The translations under genes were made by a program, and so were the position numbers. A DNA stretch of 64,000 nucleotides. It comes from Pantanalinema sp. GBBB05 (GTDB lineage Bacteria > Cyanobacteriota > Cyanobacteriia > Leptolyngbyales > Leptolyngbyaceae). Positions within the stretch are counted from its first letter, which is position 1. Each line of letters starts with the position of its first letter. The DNA lies in NCBI GenBank assembly GCA_016743235.1, contig VRZD01000006.1:167582-231581 (forward strand). The letters are read 5' to 3'. The notes under the pieces are model-generated. The model was given only the letters and a program-made list of their open reading frames with translations. It did no database searches and was not told where the DNA came from. This document shows, piece after piece, positions 31,780-41,448 of the stretch.

Positions 31780-32178
31780 GTGGGTTGGCGAGTTCGAGCG
31801 ATTCGTGGGGCTACAACCGTCTCAGAGAACACTGTTGAGGCGATCCGAGAAGCGGTACGTGAACTGTTAGATGAGTTGGAAGCCCATAACCAGCTTGATC
31901 CCGATGAAATTGTCAGTGTGACGTTTACAGTGACAAAAGATTTGGATGCAATTTTTCCGGCTGCGATCGCTCGGGAACGTCCTCACTGGGCGAATGTACC
32001 GTTGTTAGATGTGCAACAGATGCATGTGGAAGGGAGCTTGGAGCGGTGTATCCGGTTCCTGATTCACTTTAATACGCCCGATCCAGATGTAAAGATTTAT
32101 CACCCCTATCTGCGGCAAGCCCGAAATTTACGCCCTGACTGGTCGCTCACTCAGACTGCCCTTTCCTCCAAACGCTAA
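31780..32178 (+). CDS. aroH: Chorismate mutase, AroH class
   Basis: GTG at 31780 is the preferred start: GGGGAGGA ends 6 bases before it, whereas a TTG two codons upstream would have no spacing. The 132-residue product begins MGWRVRAIRGATTVSEN, the usual start of cyanobacterial AroH, the small trimeric enzyme that converts chorismate to prephenate. Active-site-like residues are present in RAIRGATT, MHVEGSLERCIRFL and IYHPYLRQARNLRPD. Its TAA overlaps the ATG of the next gene (TAATG). Prephenate then feeds tyrosine synthesis, for which tyrA lies 2.5 kb further on. Confidence 0.93.
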   Translation: MGWRVRAIRGATTVSENTVEAIREAVRELLDELEAHNQLDPDEIVSVTFTVTKDLDAIFPAAIARERPHWANVPLLDVQQMHVEGSLERCIRFLIHFNTPDPDVKIYHPYLRQARNLRPDWSLTQTALSSKR

Positions 32179-33038
32179 TGCGGGTGCATCATTTCAACTG
32201 TGCTACTCAGTGTTTGCTCGGTGGCTGCTTCATCAGTGGACAAGGATCGTTATTCCAGCGAGCACCCCAGGTTTGCCACTGTTTACTGGTTGAAACTACG
32301 GCGGGATTAGTCTTAGTTGACACAGGGTTAGGTGTTCAGGATGTTCAGCATCCCAAACAACGCCTGACTCCCCAGTTCAGATTTTTAGCCCGTCCTCGCT
32401 TGGCACTAGAAGAGACGGCATGGTGGCAAATCGAGCTGTTGGGATTTGCCCGATCGGATGTGCGGCATATTATCCTGACCCATTTGGATTTTGATCATGC
32501 TGGTGGTTTGGCGGATTTTCCCCAGGCGACCGTTCACTTACTCGATCGCGAATATGAAACTGCAATCGGGTCATCCCATACCACTACCCAAAATTGGCTA
32601 GCGCGATCGTTGCATCGGTATCGCTATCAACCTGCCCAATGGTCACACCAACCCCAGTGGGTGCGTTATCCAGCTTCTGGTGAGGATTGGTTTGGGTTTA
32701 ATGGGGTGCGGCAACTGGCGGGACTGCCACCGGAAATTTTGCTTGTTCCTCTCAGTGGTCATACTTTGGGGCATGCGGGAGTTGCCATTCAAACCGCTCA
32801 GGGCTGGCTACTTCATGCGGGGGATGCCTACTATCATCACTGGGAAATGCAGGTAGAATCACCGAGTTGCCCACTGGGACTAGCCGTAGTCCAACGATTG
32901 GGGGCAATGGACAACCAGGACCGATTACAAAACCAAGCGCAATTACGCCAGTTGAAACAAGACTACCCCGATCAAATTCAGGTGATTTCTGCCCATGATC
33001 CGATCGAGTTCGCCAACTGTATTCCGCCAAACTGCTAA
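32178..33038 (+). CDS. Metallo-beta-lactamase-fold hydrolase, lactonase-like
   Basis: 286 residues. The metal-binding motif reads THLDFDHAGG (His102, Asp104, Asp106, His107), so the second His of the usual HxHxDH is an Asp, a variant common in this subfamily. Further ligands are expected at HTLGHAG, LHAGDAYYH and the C-terminal SAHDPIEF. The layout resembles N-acyl-homoserine lactonase-like hydrolases; the true substrate is unknown. The ATG shares its first base with the aroH stop (TAATG), a classic translational-coupling signal. No signal peptide, so cytoplasmic. Confidence 0.88.
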   Translation: MRVHHFNCATQCLLGGCFISGQGSLFQRAPQVCHCLLVETTAGLVLVDTGLGVQDVQHPKQRLTPQFRFLARPRLALEETAWWQIELLGFARSDVRHIILTHLDFDHAGGLADFPQATVHLLDREYETAIGSSHTTTQNWLARSLHRYRYQPAQWSHQPQWVRYPASGEDWFGFNGVRQLAGLPPEILLVPLSGHTLGHAGVAIQTAQGWLLHAGDAYYHHWEMQVESPSCPLGLAVVQRLGAMDNQDRLQNQAQLRQLKQDYPDQIQVISAHDPIEFANCIPPNC

Positions 33039-33057
33039 AACAATAAGAATTGATTTT

Positions 33058-34611
33058 CTACCTTTCGTAATAAAAACTTTGGACAAACTCGATTAATGTG
33101 GTTAGCCCAGGAAGTACCGTTGGGTAGTTTTGTAGCAAGGCGGTGGCGGGTAGGACAGTATCAGGGCTTTCGATTAGGCGTTTGCCAAACATCGGATGGT
33201 TATAAATGATCAAACTATGATTACTGGAACTGGTTAGAGTCGTTTTGGTAGGAGCTTGGAGGAATTCAATCTGCTCCAGGTTTTGTCCGAGGTCATTGGA
33301 AATACCCATCGTACTGGCTTGGTCCAGGGTTTCACTTAAGGTTGTCTGAAGAAATTGGAACTGATGGGATTGTTTAGCATTTTTGCCTGTACTGGCAGTC
33401 TGAATCATTTCAAGTAGGCTTTTAAAGTTACGTTGGGCATTCACTGCATCCTTAAACGGCAGAATTGCCAAGTAAGCAGCTAGAAATAATTGTCGATCGC
33501 TCCCCATTTCAAAGGTGAGTGTAGTCCGCCGCCGCCCCACCTGAATGTTGGGGGGAGTAAGAAGCTCAGAGTATTGTTGAGCTAATTGCCGATAGGCCGT
33601 TGCCAAGGCGTAATGGGCTTCCGGGTTAAAGTGGGCATCCACCACAATTTGCACAGTTGGAGGCATTTCGTGGAAGAAAACTTTATAGTCGTCGATCGTC
33701 AGCCGTTGAATACTACTCTGATCACCATTAGGACTGAGATCGACCCATTCACAAATCATGCCGTCAGTTTTTACCCCAAATCGTAATACCCCATACAGCT
33801 TCGCACCCGTCAATGTGGCACCACTAAGGTCCGCTCCTGCCCAGTCGGCATTCATTAAACTAGCCCGGGTGAGATCGGCATGAACCAAAATTGTGCCTAA
33901 TAAGTTGGCTCGACTTAAGTTGGCGCCAGTCAGATTAGCGCCACTTAATCGGGCACCGCTCAAGTCTGCCCAACTGAGGTCAGCACCGCTCAAGTCTGCC
34001 CAGCGTAGATTAGCCCCACTTAAATTGGCGCCTCGCAGGTTAGCCCGGCTGAGGTTTGCCTGCCGCAGTTCGGTATGGCTGAGATCAGCACCACTAAAAT
34101 CGGCGCTGCTGAGGTCGGTACCATGCAGATTTGCCTGGGTGAGATTGGCAACGGTTAAGGTGGTCCATTTCAAATCTGCTCGACTGAGGTTGGCATAGCT
34201 CAAATTGGCACTTCTCAGCTTGGCATCTTTCAAATCTGCCCCACTGAAGTTGGCATAGCTGAGGTTAGCGCCACTCAATTCGGCTCTGGTCAGTTCAGCA
34301 CGAACGAGGGAGGCTTGAGACATTTCAGCTTTACTCAGGTCAGCTAGGGAAAGATTGGCAACATTGAGGTTCGCTTCGGTCAAATTAGCTCGGCTGAGGT
34401 TAGCGCCACTCAGTTTGGCAACATTGAGTTTGGCGCGACTGAGATTCGTATCGCTCAGGTTGCTGCCACTCAGGTTCGCAACACTCAGATTAGCCCCACT
34501 CAAATTTGCCCCGCTCAGGTTAGCCCCGCTCAGGTTGGCTTCATTCAGACTTAGGGATGGAAAGTTACGCTCACCGGCAGCGTACTGTTTGAGAACTTCC
34601 TCGGCTTTCAT
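33058..34611 (-). CDS. Pentapeptide-repeat protein with unknown C-terminal domain
   Basis: 517 residues. About 48 consecutive A(N/D)LSx pentapeptides fill residues 22-270, predicting a right-handed quadrilateral beta-helix of about twelve coils. A short linker (GVKTDGMICEWVDLSPNGDQ) leads to a C-terminal domain of about 230 residues (DDYKVFFHEMPPTVQIVVDA; YRQLAQQYSELLTPPNIQVG; LIIYNHPMFGKRLIESPDT) that I cannot assign. No signal peptide or membrane segment. A very similar linker follows pentapeptide repeats in other cyanobacterial proteins, so the combination is probably a family. Function unknown. The repeats produce a false open frame on the other strand. Confidence 0.92.
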   Translation of the reverse strand: MKAEEVLKQYAAGERNFPSLSLNEANLSGANLSGANLSGANLSVANLSGSNLSDTNLSRAKLNVAKLSGANLSRANLTEANLNVANLSLADLSKAEMSQASLVRAELTRAELSGANLSYANFSGADLKDAKLRSANLSYANLSRADLKWTTLTVANLTQANLHGTDLSSADFSGADLSHTELRQANLSRANLRGANLSGANLRWADLSGADLSWADLSGARLSGANLTGANLSRANLLGTILVHADLTRASLMNADWAGADLSGATLTGAKLYGVLRFGVKTDGMICEWVDLSPNGDQSSIQRLTIDDYKVFFHEMPPTVQIVVDAHFNPEAHYALATAYRQLAQQYSELLTPPNIQVGRRRTTLTFEMGSDRQLFLAAYLAILPFKDAVNAQRNFKSLLEMIQTASTGKNAKQSHQFQFLQTTLSETLDQASTMGISNDLGQNLEQIEFLQAPTKTTLTSSSNHSLIIYNHPMFGKRLIESPDTVLPATALLQNYPTVLPGLTTLIEFVQSFYYER

Positions 34612-34711
34612 CAGGATTCCTTGTGTGACCCCTGGCTTTTTTTAGGCGACACCAATGCTAGTGTGCTCCGATCCGGGTCAAAATTAACCTGGTAGATGGT
34701 GTCAAAGTGGG

Positions 34712-35551
34712 ATGAATATCGGAATTGTAGGGCTTGGATTGATTGGTGGATCACTCGGATTGGATTTAAGAGCGCTAGGACATCGGGTTTTAGGCGTTAG
34801 TCGCAAGTCACAGACATGCGATCGGGCAAGGGAACGAGGGGTTGTGGATGCGGCTAGCACTAGCCCGACCTTGCTGCAAACGGCTGATGTGGTGTTTATT
34901 TGTACCCCATTGGGGGTGATGGAAGCAACAGTGCGAGAGTTAATCCCCCATTTGTCAGCGACAACGATCTTGACGGATGTGGGATCGGTGAAAGGTTGGG
35001 TGGTACAGACGATCGAACCGTTGTGGGCAAACTTCGTAGGTGGGCATCCCATGGCTGGAAATACGGAAAGTGGAATTGAAGCCGCTCAGTATAGCCTGTT
35101 TGTGGGAGCGCCGTATGTGTTGACTCCTACAGCCGCTACGCCATCTGCATCGGTGCAAGTGGTGGAAGAGTTGGTGCGTCCATTACAGACGAAGATTTAT
35201 CACTGTACGCCGGAGGATCACGATCGAGCCGTTGCCTGGATCTCACATTTGCCGGTGATGATCAGTGCCAGCTTGATGCAAGCTTGTTTAAGCGAAGCGG
35301 ATCCAGCGGTGCTGACGTTAGCGAAAGCATTGGCAAGTTCTGGTTTTCGGGATACTAGTCGGGTAGGGGGCGGTAATCCAGAGTTGGGGATGATGATGGC
35401 GCAGTATAACCAGACAGCGTTGCTGCGATCGCTTGCCTCTTATCGATCGCACCTGGATCAGATCATTACTTTGATTGAACAGGATAATTGGTCAGGCTTA
35501 AAGCAGCGGTTAGCCCACAATCAACAGACCCGACCAGAATTTTTGCAATGA
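34712..35551 (+). CDS. tyrA: Prephenate/arogenate dehydrogenase
   Basis: 279 residues, the size of the compact cyanobacterial TyrA. The nucleotide-binding motif GLGLIGGSLG starts at Gly7; SRKSQTC after the second strand suggests NADP preference, as known for cyanobacterial arogenate dehydrogenases. GGHPMAGNTESG holds the conserved His112. The helical C-terminal dimer domain is complete (GFRDTSRVGGGNPELG). It makes tyrosine from arogenate, or 4-hydroxyphenylpyruvate from prephenate. It lies near aroH (31780) but is separated from it by an opposite-strand gene. Confidence 0.93.
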   Translation: MNIGIVGLGLIGGSLGLDLRALGHRVLGVSRKSQTCDRARERGVVDAASTSPTLLQTADVVFICTPLGVMEATVRELIPHLSATTILTDVGSVKGWVVQTIEPLWANFVGGHPMAGNTESGIEAAQYSLFVGAPYVLTPTAATPSASVQVVEELVRPLQTKIYHCTPEDHDRAVAWISHLPVMISASLMQACLSEADPAVLTLAKALASSGFRDTSRVGGGNPELGMMMAQYNQTALLRSLASYRSHLDQIITLIEQDNWSGLKQRLAHNQQTRPEFLQ

Positions 35552-35594
35552 GCATGAGCAATCAGCAATGTCTAGATGCCAATTGTGCATAATT

Positions 35595-36767
35595 TCATTG
35601 CTGATTGTTTACAGGTTGGGGAATTGGATAATTAGTACTGTTGCCCAAGGAAGCGCCGGAAATGGGATCTGATTGGGATTGAAGTTGTCTGACTTGGGCA
35701 TACCATTGATCAATTTTGGTTTGAGCCTCGTTGTATAGAGTCCGCCCGTAATAGATTTTTTGGGCTTGATCGATCGCCGCTTGCAGCGAATTCAGATCAC
35801 CTTTGCTAGCCAGCTCAACTGCCTGGTTCAGGTAAGGTCGGTCTTCTTGCAGTTCGATCTCTTGGTTCCAGCGATCGATTAACTGTTGGGCTTGCTCGTA
35901 TTGGGGAGTGCCATAAAGAATTTCTTCTGCTGCCGCGACAGCGGCTTTCAGATCATCAATGCGGTTAGATTGAGCTAATTTCTTGACCTTAGCTAATTGC
36001 GCAATCGCTTCTTGTTCCTGTTCTTTGCGCCACTGTTCCATGACCTGTTCAGCCGAGAAGGCATCGTTTGTGACTAATTTGGTGGTTGCAGGCTTCTGGC
36101 GATCGCGGGCAATTTGCTGGTTTTTGGCAGCTTTGGATGCCTGGATCAATTCCATCAGCTCCTGGTAGCGGGTCGTTTGCCAATACTGGTTATCGATCGC
36201 TAACAATCGCCGGGCTTCTTGAAAAACAGCGTTACCAGCATCCGCTTCTAGGCTCTGCTCCACTTCGGTATAAATTTCCTCTGCTTTTGCCCAGGTGTCC
36301 CGCCAGGAACGAATGCGGTCTTCGGCGGTTAAAAATGTGGGTGTGGAAGAGGGTATGGCTTGAACCATGGCGATCGCTTCGTCCAACATGCCCGCCTGAA
36401 AGGTGGTTTCACCCATGCTTAACAACTGGTCAGACCAGCGTTTAATCAAGCGATCGCCTTCGCGGCGTAGGGGGTGATCGGTAGACAAGCTATTGGCTAA
36501 CCGAATGGCTTTTGCTAAATCCGCACTCGTTTCGCGATCGGCAGCAATTTGGGCACAGTACAACCGAGTGGATTCAGAGGCATCACCTGACTCATCTACC
36601 GACTGACATCCAGAGAAATCCAGCAAACTCAATTGGGAGAAGGCATACCAGCCAATCCCGACTGGAACCGTTAACAGTAGGAGTGCCCAAAGCTGCCAAG
36701 GCACTTTACCCATGCTCTGTATGCAAGATCTTAGCGACGTTTGCCAGGAGAAGGTTTCGTTCTGCAT
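35595..36767 (-). CDS. Single-pass membrane protein with helical repeats, unknown function
   Basis: 390 residues. One membrane helix (about 26-45, LWALLLLTVPVGIGWYAF) is followed by a long helical region with recurring units of about 38 residues ending in patterns such as YGTPQYEQAQQLIDRWNQE and YGRTLYNEAQTKIDQWYAQ, so a solenoid-like fold of helical hairpins. Similar proteins occur widely in cyanobacteria, often mislabelled as chromosome segregation ATPases, but no nucleotide motif is present. The start is uncertain: ATG at 36767 or 36713, neither with a good ribosome binding site. It is divergent from crtD. Confidence 0.8.
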   Translation of the reverse strand: MQNETFSWQTSLRSCIQSMGKVPWQLWALLLLTVPVGIGWYAFSQLSLLDFSGCQSVDESGDASESTRLYCAQIAADRETSADLAKAIRLANSLSTDHPLRREGDRLIKRWSDQLLSMGETTFQAGMLDEAIAMVQAIPSSTPTFLTAEDRIRSWRDTWAKAEEIYTEVEQSLEADAGNAVFQEARRLLAIDNQYWQTTRYQELMELIQASKAAKNQQIARDRQKPATTKLVTNDAFSAEQVMEQWRKEQEQEAIAQLAKVKKLAQSNRIDDLKAAVAAAEEILYGTPQYEQAQQLIDRWNQEIELQEDRPYLNQAVELASKGDLNSLQAAIDQAQKIYYGRTLYNEAQTKIDQWYAQVRQLQSQSDPISGASLGNSTNYPIPQPVNNQQ

Positions 36768-36894
36768 GAATCAATGGAGGATAGCGAAAACCCCTCAAAC
36801 GTGGGCATGGAGACACTATACCCTAGTTTTGCAGATGAGTCGGATTCTCGATAGACTGGACGTAGATGAATTGTTAAAAAGTGTAAAGGAAGCT

Positions 36895-38430
36895 ATGCCA
36901 GGAAGCAGCGATCGCGCATCCAGTCGAGTGGTGGTGATTGGAGCAGGGATTGGGGGATTAACGGCGGCAGCATTGTTAGCGCATCGTGGCTACTCTGTAT
37001 TGGTTGTTGATCAGGCGATCGTTCCGGGCGGCTGTGCTTCTACCTTCAAACGCCAAGGGTTCACGTTTGATGTTGGCGCCACTCAGGTGGCAGGCTTGGA
37101 ACCAGGAGGGATTCATCATCGCATCTTTAGTGAATTGGACATTGAGTTACCTCCTGCTACTCCCTGCGATCCAGCTTGTGCGGTCTATTTGCCTGGTGAG
37201 ACGACACCAATCCATGTTTGGCGTGATCCAGAGCAATGGCGAGCTGAACGCCAACGGCAATTTCCGGGGAGTGAACCGTTCTGGCAACTCTTGGCAGATT
37301 TATTTCGCTACAGTTGGGCGTTTCAATCCCGCGATCCGGTGTTGCCGCCGCGGAATCTGTGGGATTTCTGGCAACTGACTAAAGCGGTGCGTCCAGACAC
37401 CCTATTGACGTTACCGCATACGTTCTCAACCGTAGGTGATGCCTTGCGGGGCTATCGATTGACAGACGATCGCCGACTGCGCACTTTTTTAGATTTGCAA
37501 CTCAAACTTTATTCCCAGGTGGACGCAGAATCAACCGCATTACTCTATGCCGCGACCGCGTTAGGAGTTTCCCAAGCGCCCTATGGGCTGTCGCACTTAG
37601 AAGGCAGTATGCAGGCTCTGAGCGATCGTCTGGTGATGGCGTTAGAGCGGGATGGCGGTAGGCTGTTAATGCGGCATACGGTGGAACAAATTTGTACGCT
37701 GAGTGGCACAGTAACAGGAGTAGTTATTCGGGATCAGAAGACAGGCAGGGTATGGACCGAACCTGCCGATCAAATTGTGGCTAACGTAACGGTGCAAAAT
37801 CTGATGCTGTTGCTAGGTGATCAAGCACCAAACAGTTATCAACAACGGGTTGAAAAACTGCCGCCCGCTTCTGGTGCCTTTGTGATTTACTTGGGCGTGG
37901 ATCAGTCTGCTATTCCACCTAACTGTCCCCCCCACCTGCAATTTTTGTATGACTATGATGGCGCGATCGGGGAAAATAATTCGCTGTTTGTTTCGGTCAG
38001 TCGTCCGGGGGATGGTCGCGCCCCAGTCGGTAAGGCAACGATTATTGCGTCATCGTTCACGGAAACGAGCATTTGGTGGGATGGAGAAAATGAGGGAACT
38101 GGAGAAGCGCAGCAGCGATATGAAAGGCTCAAACAGCAATACACGGATGCGGCGATCGCTCGGTTAAGCCAATTTTTTCATCTGACACAGGAAACCTTGT
38201 TGGTGGTAGAAGCCGGGACTCCTTGTACCTTTGCTCGCTACACTGGCCGCGATCGCGGCATAGTTGGTGGTATTGGTCAACGAGTGCCAACGTTTGGACC
38301 GTTTGGATTTGCCAATCGCACTCCCATTCAGGGTCTCTGGTTAGTTGGGGATTCTACACATCCCGGCGAAGGAACAGCTGGAGTGAGTTATTCAGCCCTG
38401 ACTGCTGTACGACAAATTGCAGCCAGTTAG
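36895..38430 (+). CDS. crtD: Carotenoid C-3',4' desaturase
   Basis: The ATG at 36895 is chosen: AAAGGA lies 4 bases upstream and the product (511 residues) then has the family length and begins 10 residues before the FAD motif VVVIGAGIGGLTAAALL. Further upstream frame would overlap the divergent gene. GGCASTFKRQGFTFDVGATQ and the C-terminal GLWLVGDSTHPGEGTAGVSYSA-type FAD loop match the CrtD branch of the CrtI/CrtH superfamily. CrtD introduces the 3',4' double bond in the synthesis of myxol glycosides in the membrane. Those glycosides carry fucose or a related sugar, and GDP-fucose genes lie at 53-55 kb. Confidence 0.88.
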   Translation: MPGSSDRASSRVVVIGAGIGGLTAAALLAHRGYSVLVVDQAIVPGGCASTFKRQGFTFDVGATQVAGLEPGGIHHRIFSELDIELPPATPCDPACAVYLPGETTPIHVWRDPEQWRAERQRQFPGSEPFWQLLADLFRYSWAFQSRDPVLPPRNLWDFWQLTKAVRPDTLLTLPHTFSTVGDALRGYRLTDDRRLRTFLDLQLKLYSQVDAESTALLYAATALGVSQAPYGLSHLEGSMQALSDRLVMALERDGGRLLMRHTVEQICTLSGTVTGVVIRDQKTGRVWTEPADQIVANVTVQNLMLLLGDQAPNSYQQRVEKLPPASGAFVIYLGVDQSAIPPNCPPHLQFLYDYDGAIGENNSLFVSVSRPGDGRAPVGKATIIASSFTETSIWWDGENEGTGEAQQRYERLKQQYTDAAIARLSQFFHLTQETLLVVEAGTPCTFARYTGRDRGIVGGIGQRVPTFGPFGFANRTPIQGLWLVGDSTHPGEGTAGVSYSALTAVRQIAAS

Positions 38431-38695
38431 TTGCCACCCGCGTAGTTCGTTCAATTTTTCAAGCTTTTACCTTAACGCGTGCATCAGTGGCGCTATGCTG
38501 ACATGGGATATTTAGGGATAAAATTATTTGTTGACAGATGAAATTATTCGCCACATGATTGTCACATTCTTAGTCTAAGTTGAGAGGACAGTTGATTGTC
38601 GCCACAGTCGAGCAATCTGGATGGTCGGAACGGGGTGTTAGAAGTGTTGGCAAACCATCAGGGTCCGTTAGTAGCATCGTTCAGAATCACCCACT

Positions 38696-41437
38696 ATGCC
38701 TCTCTTCCCTTTTAATCGTCACCAGATCCCGTTACGGTTGCTGTTGATTGTCCCTTTTGTGCTGCAGACTGTGACTGCTGTTGGATGGGTCGGTTACCTG
38801 TCATTTCGCAATGGGCAAAAGGCAATTAGTGACTTAGCTACGGAGTTAGGTAGTCAGGTGAGCGATCGAGTAGAGCATCATCTCGATACCTATCTATCGA
38901 CGCCACGACAACTGAATGAAATCAACTTGCGAGCTTACGAATTAGGGTTACTAAACCTGGAGGAGTTTGATCGGACTGGGCAGTATTTCTGGAAACAGAT
39001 GCAGGTCTACAACATTGGCTATATCAATTATGCCAATCAACAAGGAGAATTTATTGGGATTGAGCGGACGAATACCGGTGAGTTGTTGATTAACGATCGC
39101 ACCAACACGATCGCGCAAGGGAAATTGCAAGTCTATGCCAGCGATGCTAAAGGTGGACGGGCGCAACGGTTAGCGCAGAAAGTGTATGATCCACGGCAGG
39201 AAGATTGGTATAGTGCGGCAATTAAGGCACAACGTCCGGTCTGGAGCAAGATTTACCAGTGGGAAGATAAGCCAGAAATTCTGTCGATTTCATCTAGTTT
39301 TCCGGTGCGAAATCGAGCTAACCAGATTGTTGGGGTGATTGGGATCGATCTCATCCTGTCACAAATTAGTCATTTTTTGAAGCAATTGAATATTAGCCCA
39401 TCCGGTAAAGTGTTCATTATGGAACGGGATGGCTCAATTGTAGCCAGTTCCAGCTCTACTCAGCCGTATCATTTGTTGGGCGGAGAACCCCATCGGATAG
39501 ATGCATTTGAAATTACTGAACCGTTAATCCAAACAACGGCGCGGCAGTTACAACATCAGTTTCAGAGTCTCGACAAAATCACGACGCGACAGGCATTGTA
39601 CTTCACACTCGATACAGGTGAGCAAGCGTTTGCTTATGTCACTCCTTGGAAAGATGAATTGGGTTTGGATTGGTTAGTGGTGGTGACAGTCCCTGAATCG
39701 GATTTTATGGCGCAGATTAATGCGAACACCCAAAATACAATTTGGCTGTGTTTTGTGGCTTTGGCTGTAGCGATTTTGTTGGGGCTGTATACATCCCGCT
39801 GGATTACGCGCCCGATCGCGCGGCTTAGTTTGGCTAGTAGTGCGATCGCAGCCGGAGATTTGGATCAAACGGTGAATGTCCAGGGAGTGCGGGAACTGAA
39901 TGCGTTAGCTCAGTCTTTTAATAGTATGGCGGGGCAACTAAAAGCGTCGTTTACAACCCTGGAAAATACTAACGAAATCTTGGAGCAACGGGTAGAAGAG
40001 CGGACGATCGAACTACAAGCGGCTAAGGAAGCTGCAGATGCTGCCAATCATGCCAAAAGTGAATTTTTAGCTAACATGAGCCATGAACTGCGGACTCCAT
40101 TAAATGGCATTCTGGGGTATGCCCAGATCTTTCAGCGGGACAAATCGTTTAACCCCAAGCAGCGGGATGGACTGGACGTTATTTATCAATGTGGCACTCA
40201 TCTGCTAACACTGATTAATGACATTTTAGATCTGTCGAAAGTGGAAGCTCACAAACTGGAGTTGCAGCCGACTGTCTTTGGGTTAAATGACTTTCTACTC
40301 GGTGTGCGGGATAACTGTCAGGTACGGGCAGAACAAAAGGAAATTCTATTTCAATACGAAGTGCTGGATCAATTACCGATCGCAGTGGAAGCAGATGTAA
40401 AACGATTACGCCAGATCTTATTAAACCTACTGGGAAATGCGATTAAATTTACAGATGCTGGTAGCGTGACGCTAAGAGTTGCTGTTTTGGGTAGAGCTAA
40501 TGAGTCTGCGGGGCAACCTATTCATCGAGTCCGTTTCCAAGTTACGGATACGGGTGTGGGCATGACTCCGGAGCAATTAGAGAAAATCTTTCTGCCGTTT
40601 GAGCAGGTAGGGGAGCAGTTCCGGAAGGCAGAGGGAACTGGGTTGGGATTAGCGATTACTCAGCGAATCGTTCAATTGATGGGCAGCGAGATTCAGGTAG
40701 AAAGTACCTATGGGCAGGGAAGCCGATTCTGGTTTGATTTGGACTTGCCAGAAGTGATTGATTGGCTCGAGCTAGTTCCGGAACAAGCGTCACACTCAAT
40801 TGTTGGTTATGTAGGCGATCGACGACTGATTTTGGTGGTGGATGATCTGTGGGAGAACCGAGTAGTCATTGTGAACTTGCTAGAACCACTGGGTTTTACG
40901 GTGATTGAGGCAACGAACGGTCAGGAAGGCTTAGAGAAAGCGCAGCACTATCAACCCGATGTCATCATTACGGATCTAGTGATGCCTGTAATGGATGGAT
41001 TTGCCATGACTCAACAGTTACGGCGGTTACCGGAATTTCAAGCAACGGTGATTATTGCGTCGTCAGCATCGGTGTTTAATTTCAATCGGCAACAGAGTTA
41101 TGAATCTGGTTGCACAGATTTCTTGCCTAAACCTGTGCAGGCGAGTGATTTATTTGATCAATTACAACTCTATTTACAATTGCAGTGGATTGATGAGACA
41201 ACCGCAGAAATAGAACCAAGCCAATCCACCATGACCATGCTGATACCGACAGCAGAGGAACTTACTAGCCTTTATGAAGCAGTGCAGGCAGGGTACATCA
41301 ACCGTATTCAAGCCGAAGCTAACCACTTGAAACAGCTGAATCCAGCGTATCATTCCTTTGCGGATCAGGTGCTAGCATTGGCGGCAGAGTTTGATGAGGA
41401 GGCAATCATGCAATTGATTGCTTCTCATATTGGCTGA
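38696..41437 (+). CDS. Hybrid sensor histidine kinase (dCache-HAMP-HisKA-HATPase-REC)
   Basis: 913 residues. Helix 1 (about 14-36) and helix 2 (about 347-367) bracket an extracytoplasmic double-Cache sensor (about 40-340; [20 protein letters not shown] and [17 protein letters not shown] are typical). A HAMP domain (about 368-420) and coiled coil lead to HisKA with His463 ([14 protein letters not shown]), HATPase (about 565-690; [14 protein letters not shown]) and a receiver with phosphoacceptor Asp760 ([13 protein letters not shown]). A short C-terminal helical part (about 845-913) may be degenerate Hpt-like but lacks a clear histidine motif. Double-Cache domains usually bind small amines, acids or amino acids. 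The gene is 11 bp upstream of a receiver-kinase gene and probably in one operon with it. Confidence 0.93.
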   Translation: MPLFPFNRHQIPLRLLLIVPFVLQTVTAVGWVGYLSFRNGQKAISDLATELGSQVSDRVEHHLDTYLSTPRQLNEINLRAYELGLLNLEEFDRTGQYFWKQMQVYNIGYINYANQQGEFIGIERTNTGELLINDRTNTIAQGKLQVYASDAKGGRAQRLAQKVYDPRQEDWYSAAIKAQRPVWSKIYQWEDKPEILSISSSFPVRNRANQIVGVIGIDLILSQISHFLKQLNISPSGKVFIMERDGSIVASSSSTQPYHLLGGEPHRIDAFEITEPLIQTTARQLQHQFQSLDKITTRQALYFTLDTGEQAFAYVTPWKDELGLDWLVVVTVPESDFMAQINANTQNTIWLCFVALAVAILLGLYTSRWITRPIARLSLASSAIAAGDLDQTVNVQGVRELNALAQSFNSMAGQLKASFTTLENTNEILEQRVEERTIELQAAKEAADAANHAKSEFLANMSHELRTPLNGILGYAQIFQRDKSFNPKQRDGLDVIYQCGTHLLTLINDILDLSKVEAHKLELQPTVFGLNDFLLGVRDNCQVRAEQKEILFQYEVLDQLPIAVEADVKRLRQILLNLLGNAIKFTDAGSVTLRVAVLGRANESAGQPIHRVRFQVTDTGVGMTPEQLEKIFLPFEQVGEQFRKAEGTGLGLAITQRIVQLMGSEIQVESTYGQGSRFWFDLDLPEVIDWLELVPEQASHSIVGYVGDRRLILVVDDLWENRVVIVNLLEPLGFTVIEATNGQEGLEKAQHYQPDVIITDLVMPVMDGFAMTQQLRRLPEFQATVIIASSASVFNFNRQQSYESGCTDFLPKPVQASDLFDQLQLYLQLQWIDETTAEIEPSQSTMTMLIPTAEELTSLYEAVQAGYINRIQAEANHLKQLNPAYHSFADQVLALAAEFDEEAIMQLIASHIG

Positions 41438-41448
41438 GGTGGCGAACA

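Noticed and set aside
33900..34600. Regular DNA repeats resembling a CRISPR or tandem array
   Set aside because: Period and variation fit pentapeptide codons inside a long open frame; there are no spacers.
33893..34645. Two open frames on the plus strand rich in Leu/Ala/Arg repeats
   Set aside because: They are the antisense reading of the pentapeptide repeats of the gene at 33058-34611.
36712..36894. Longer N-terminus for CrtD
   Set aside because: It would overlap the divergent gene's start and add 61 residues absent from the family; ATG 36895 has a good ribosome binding site.
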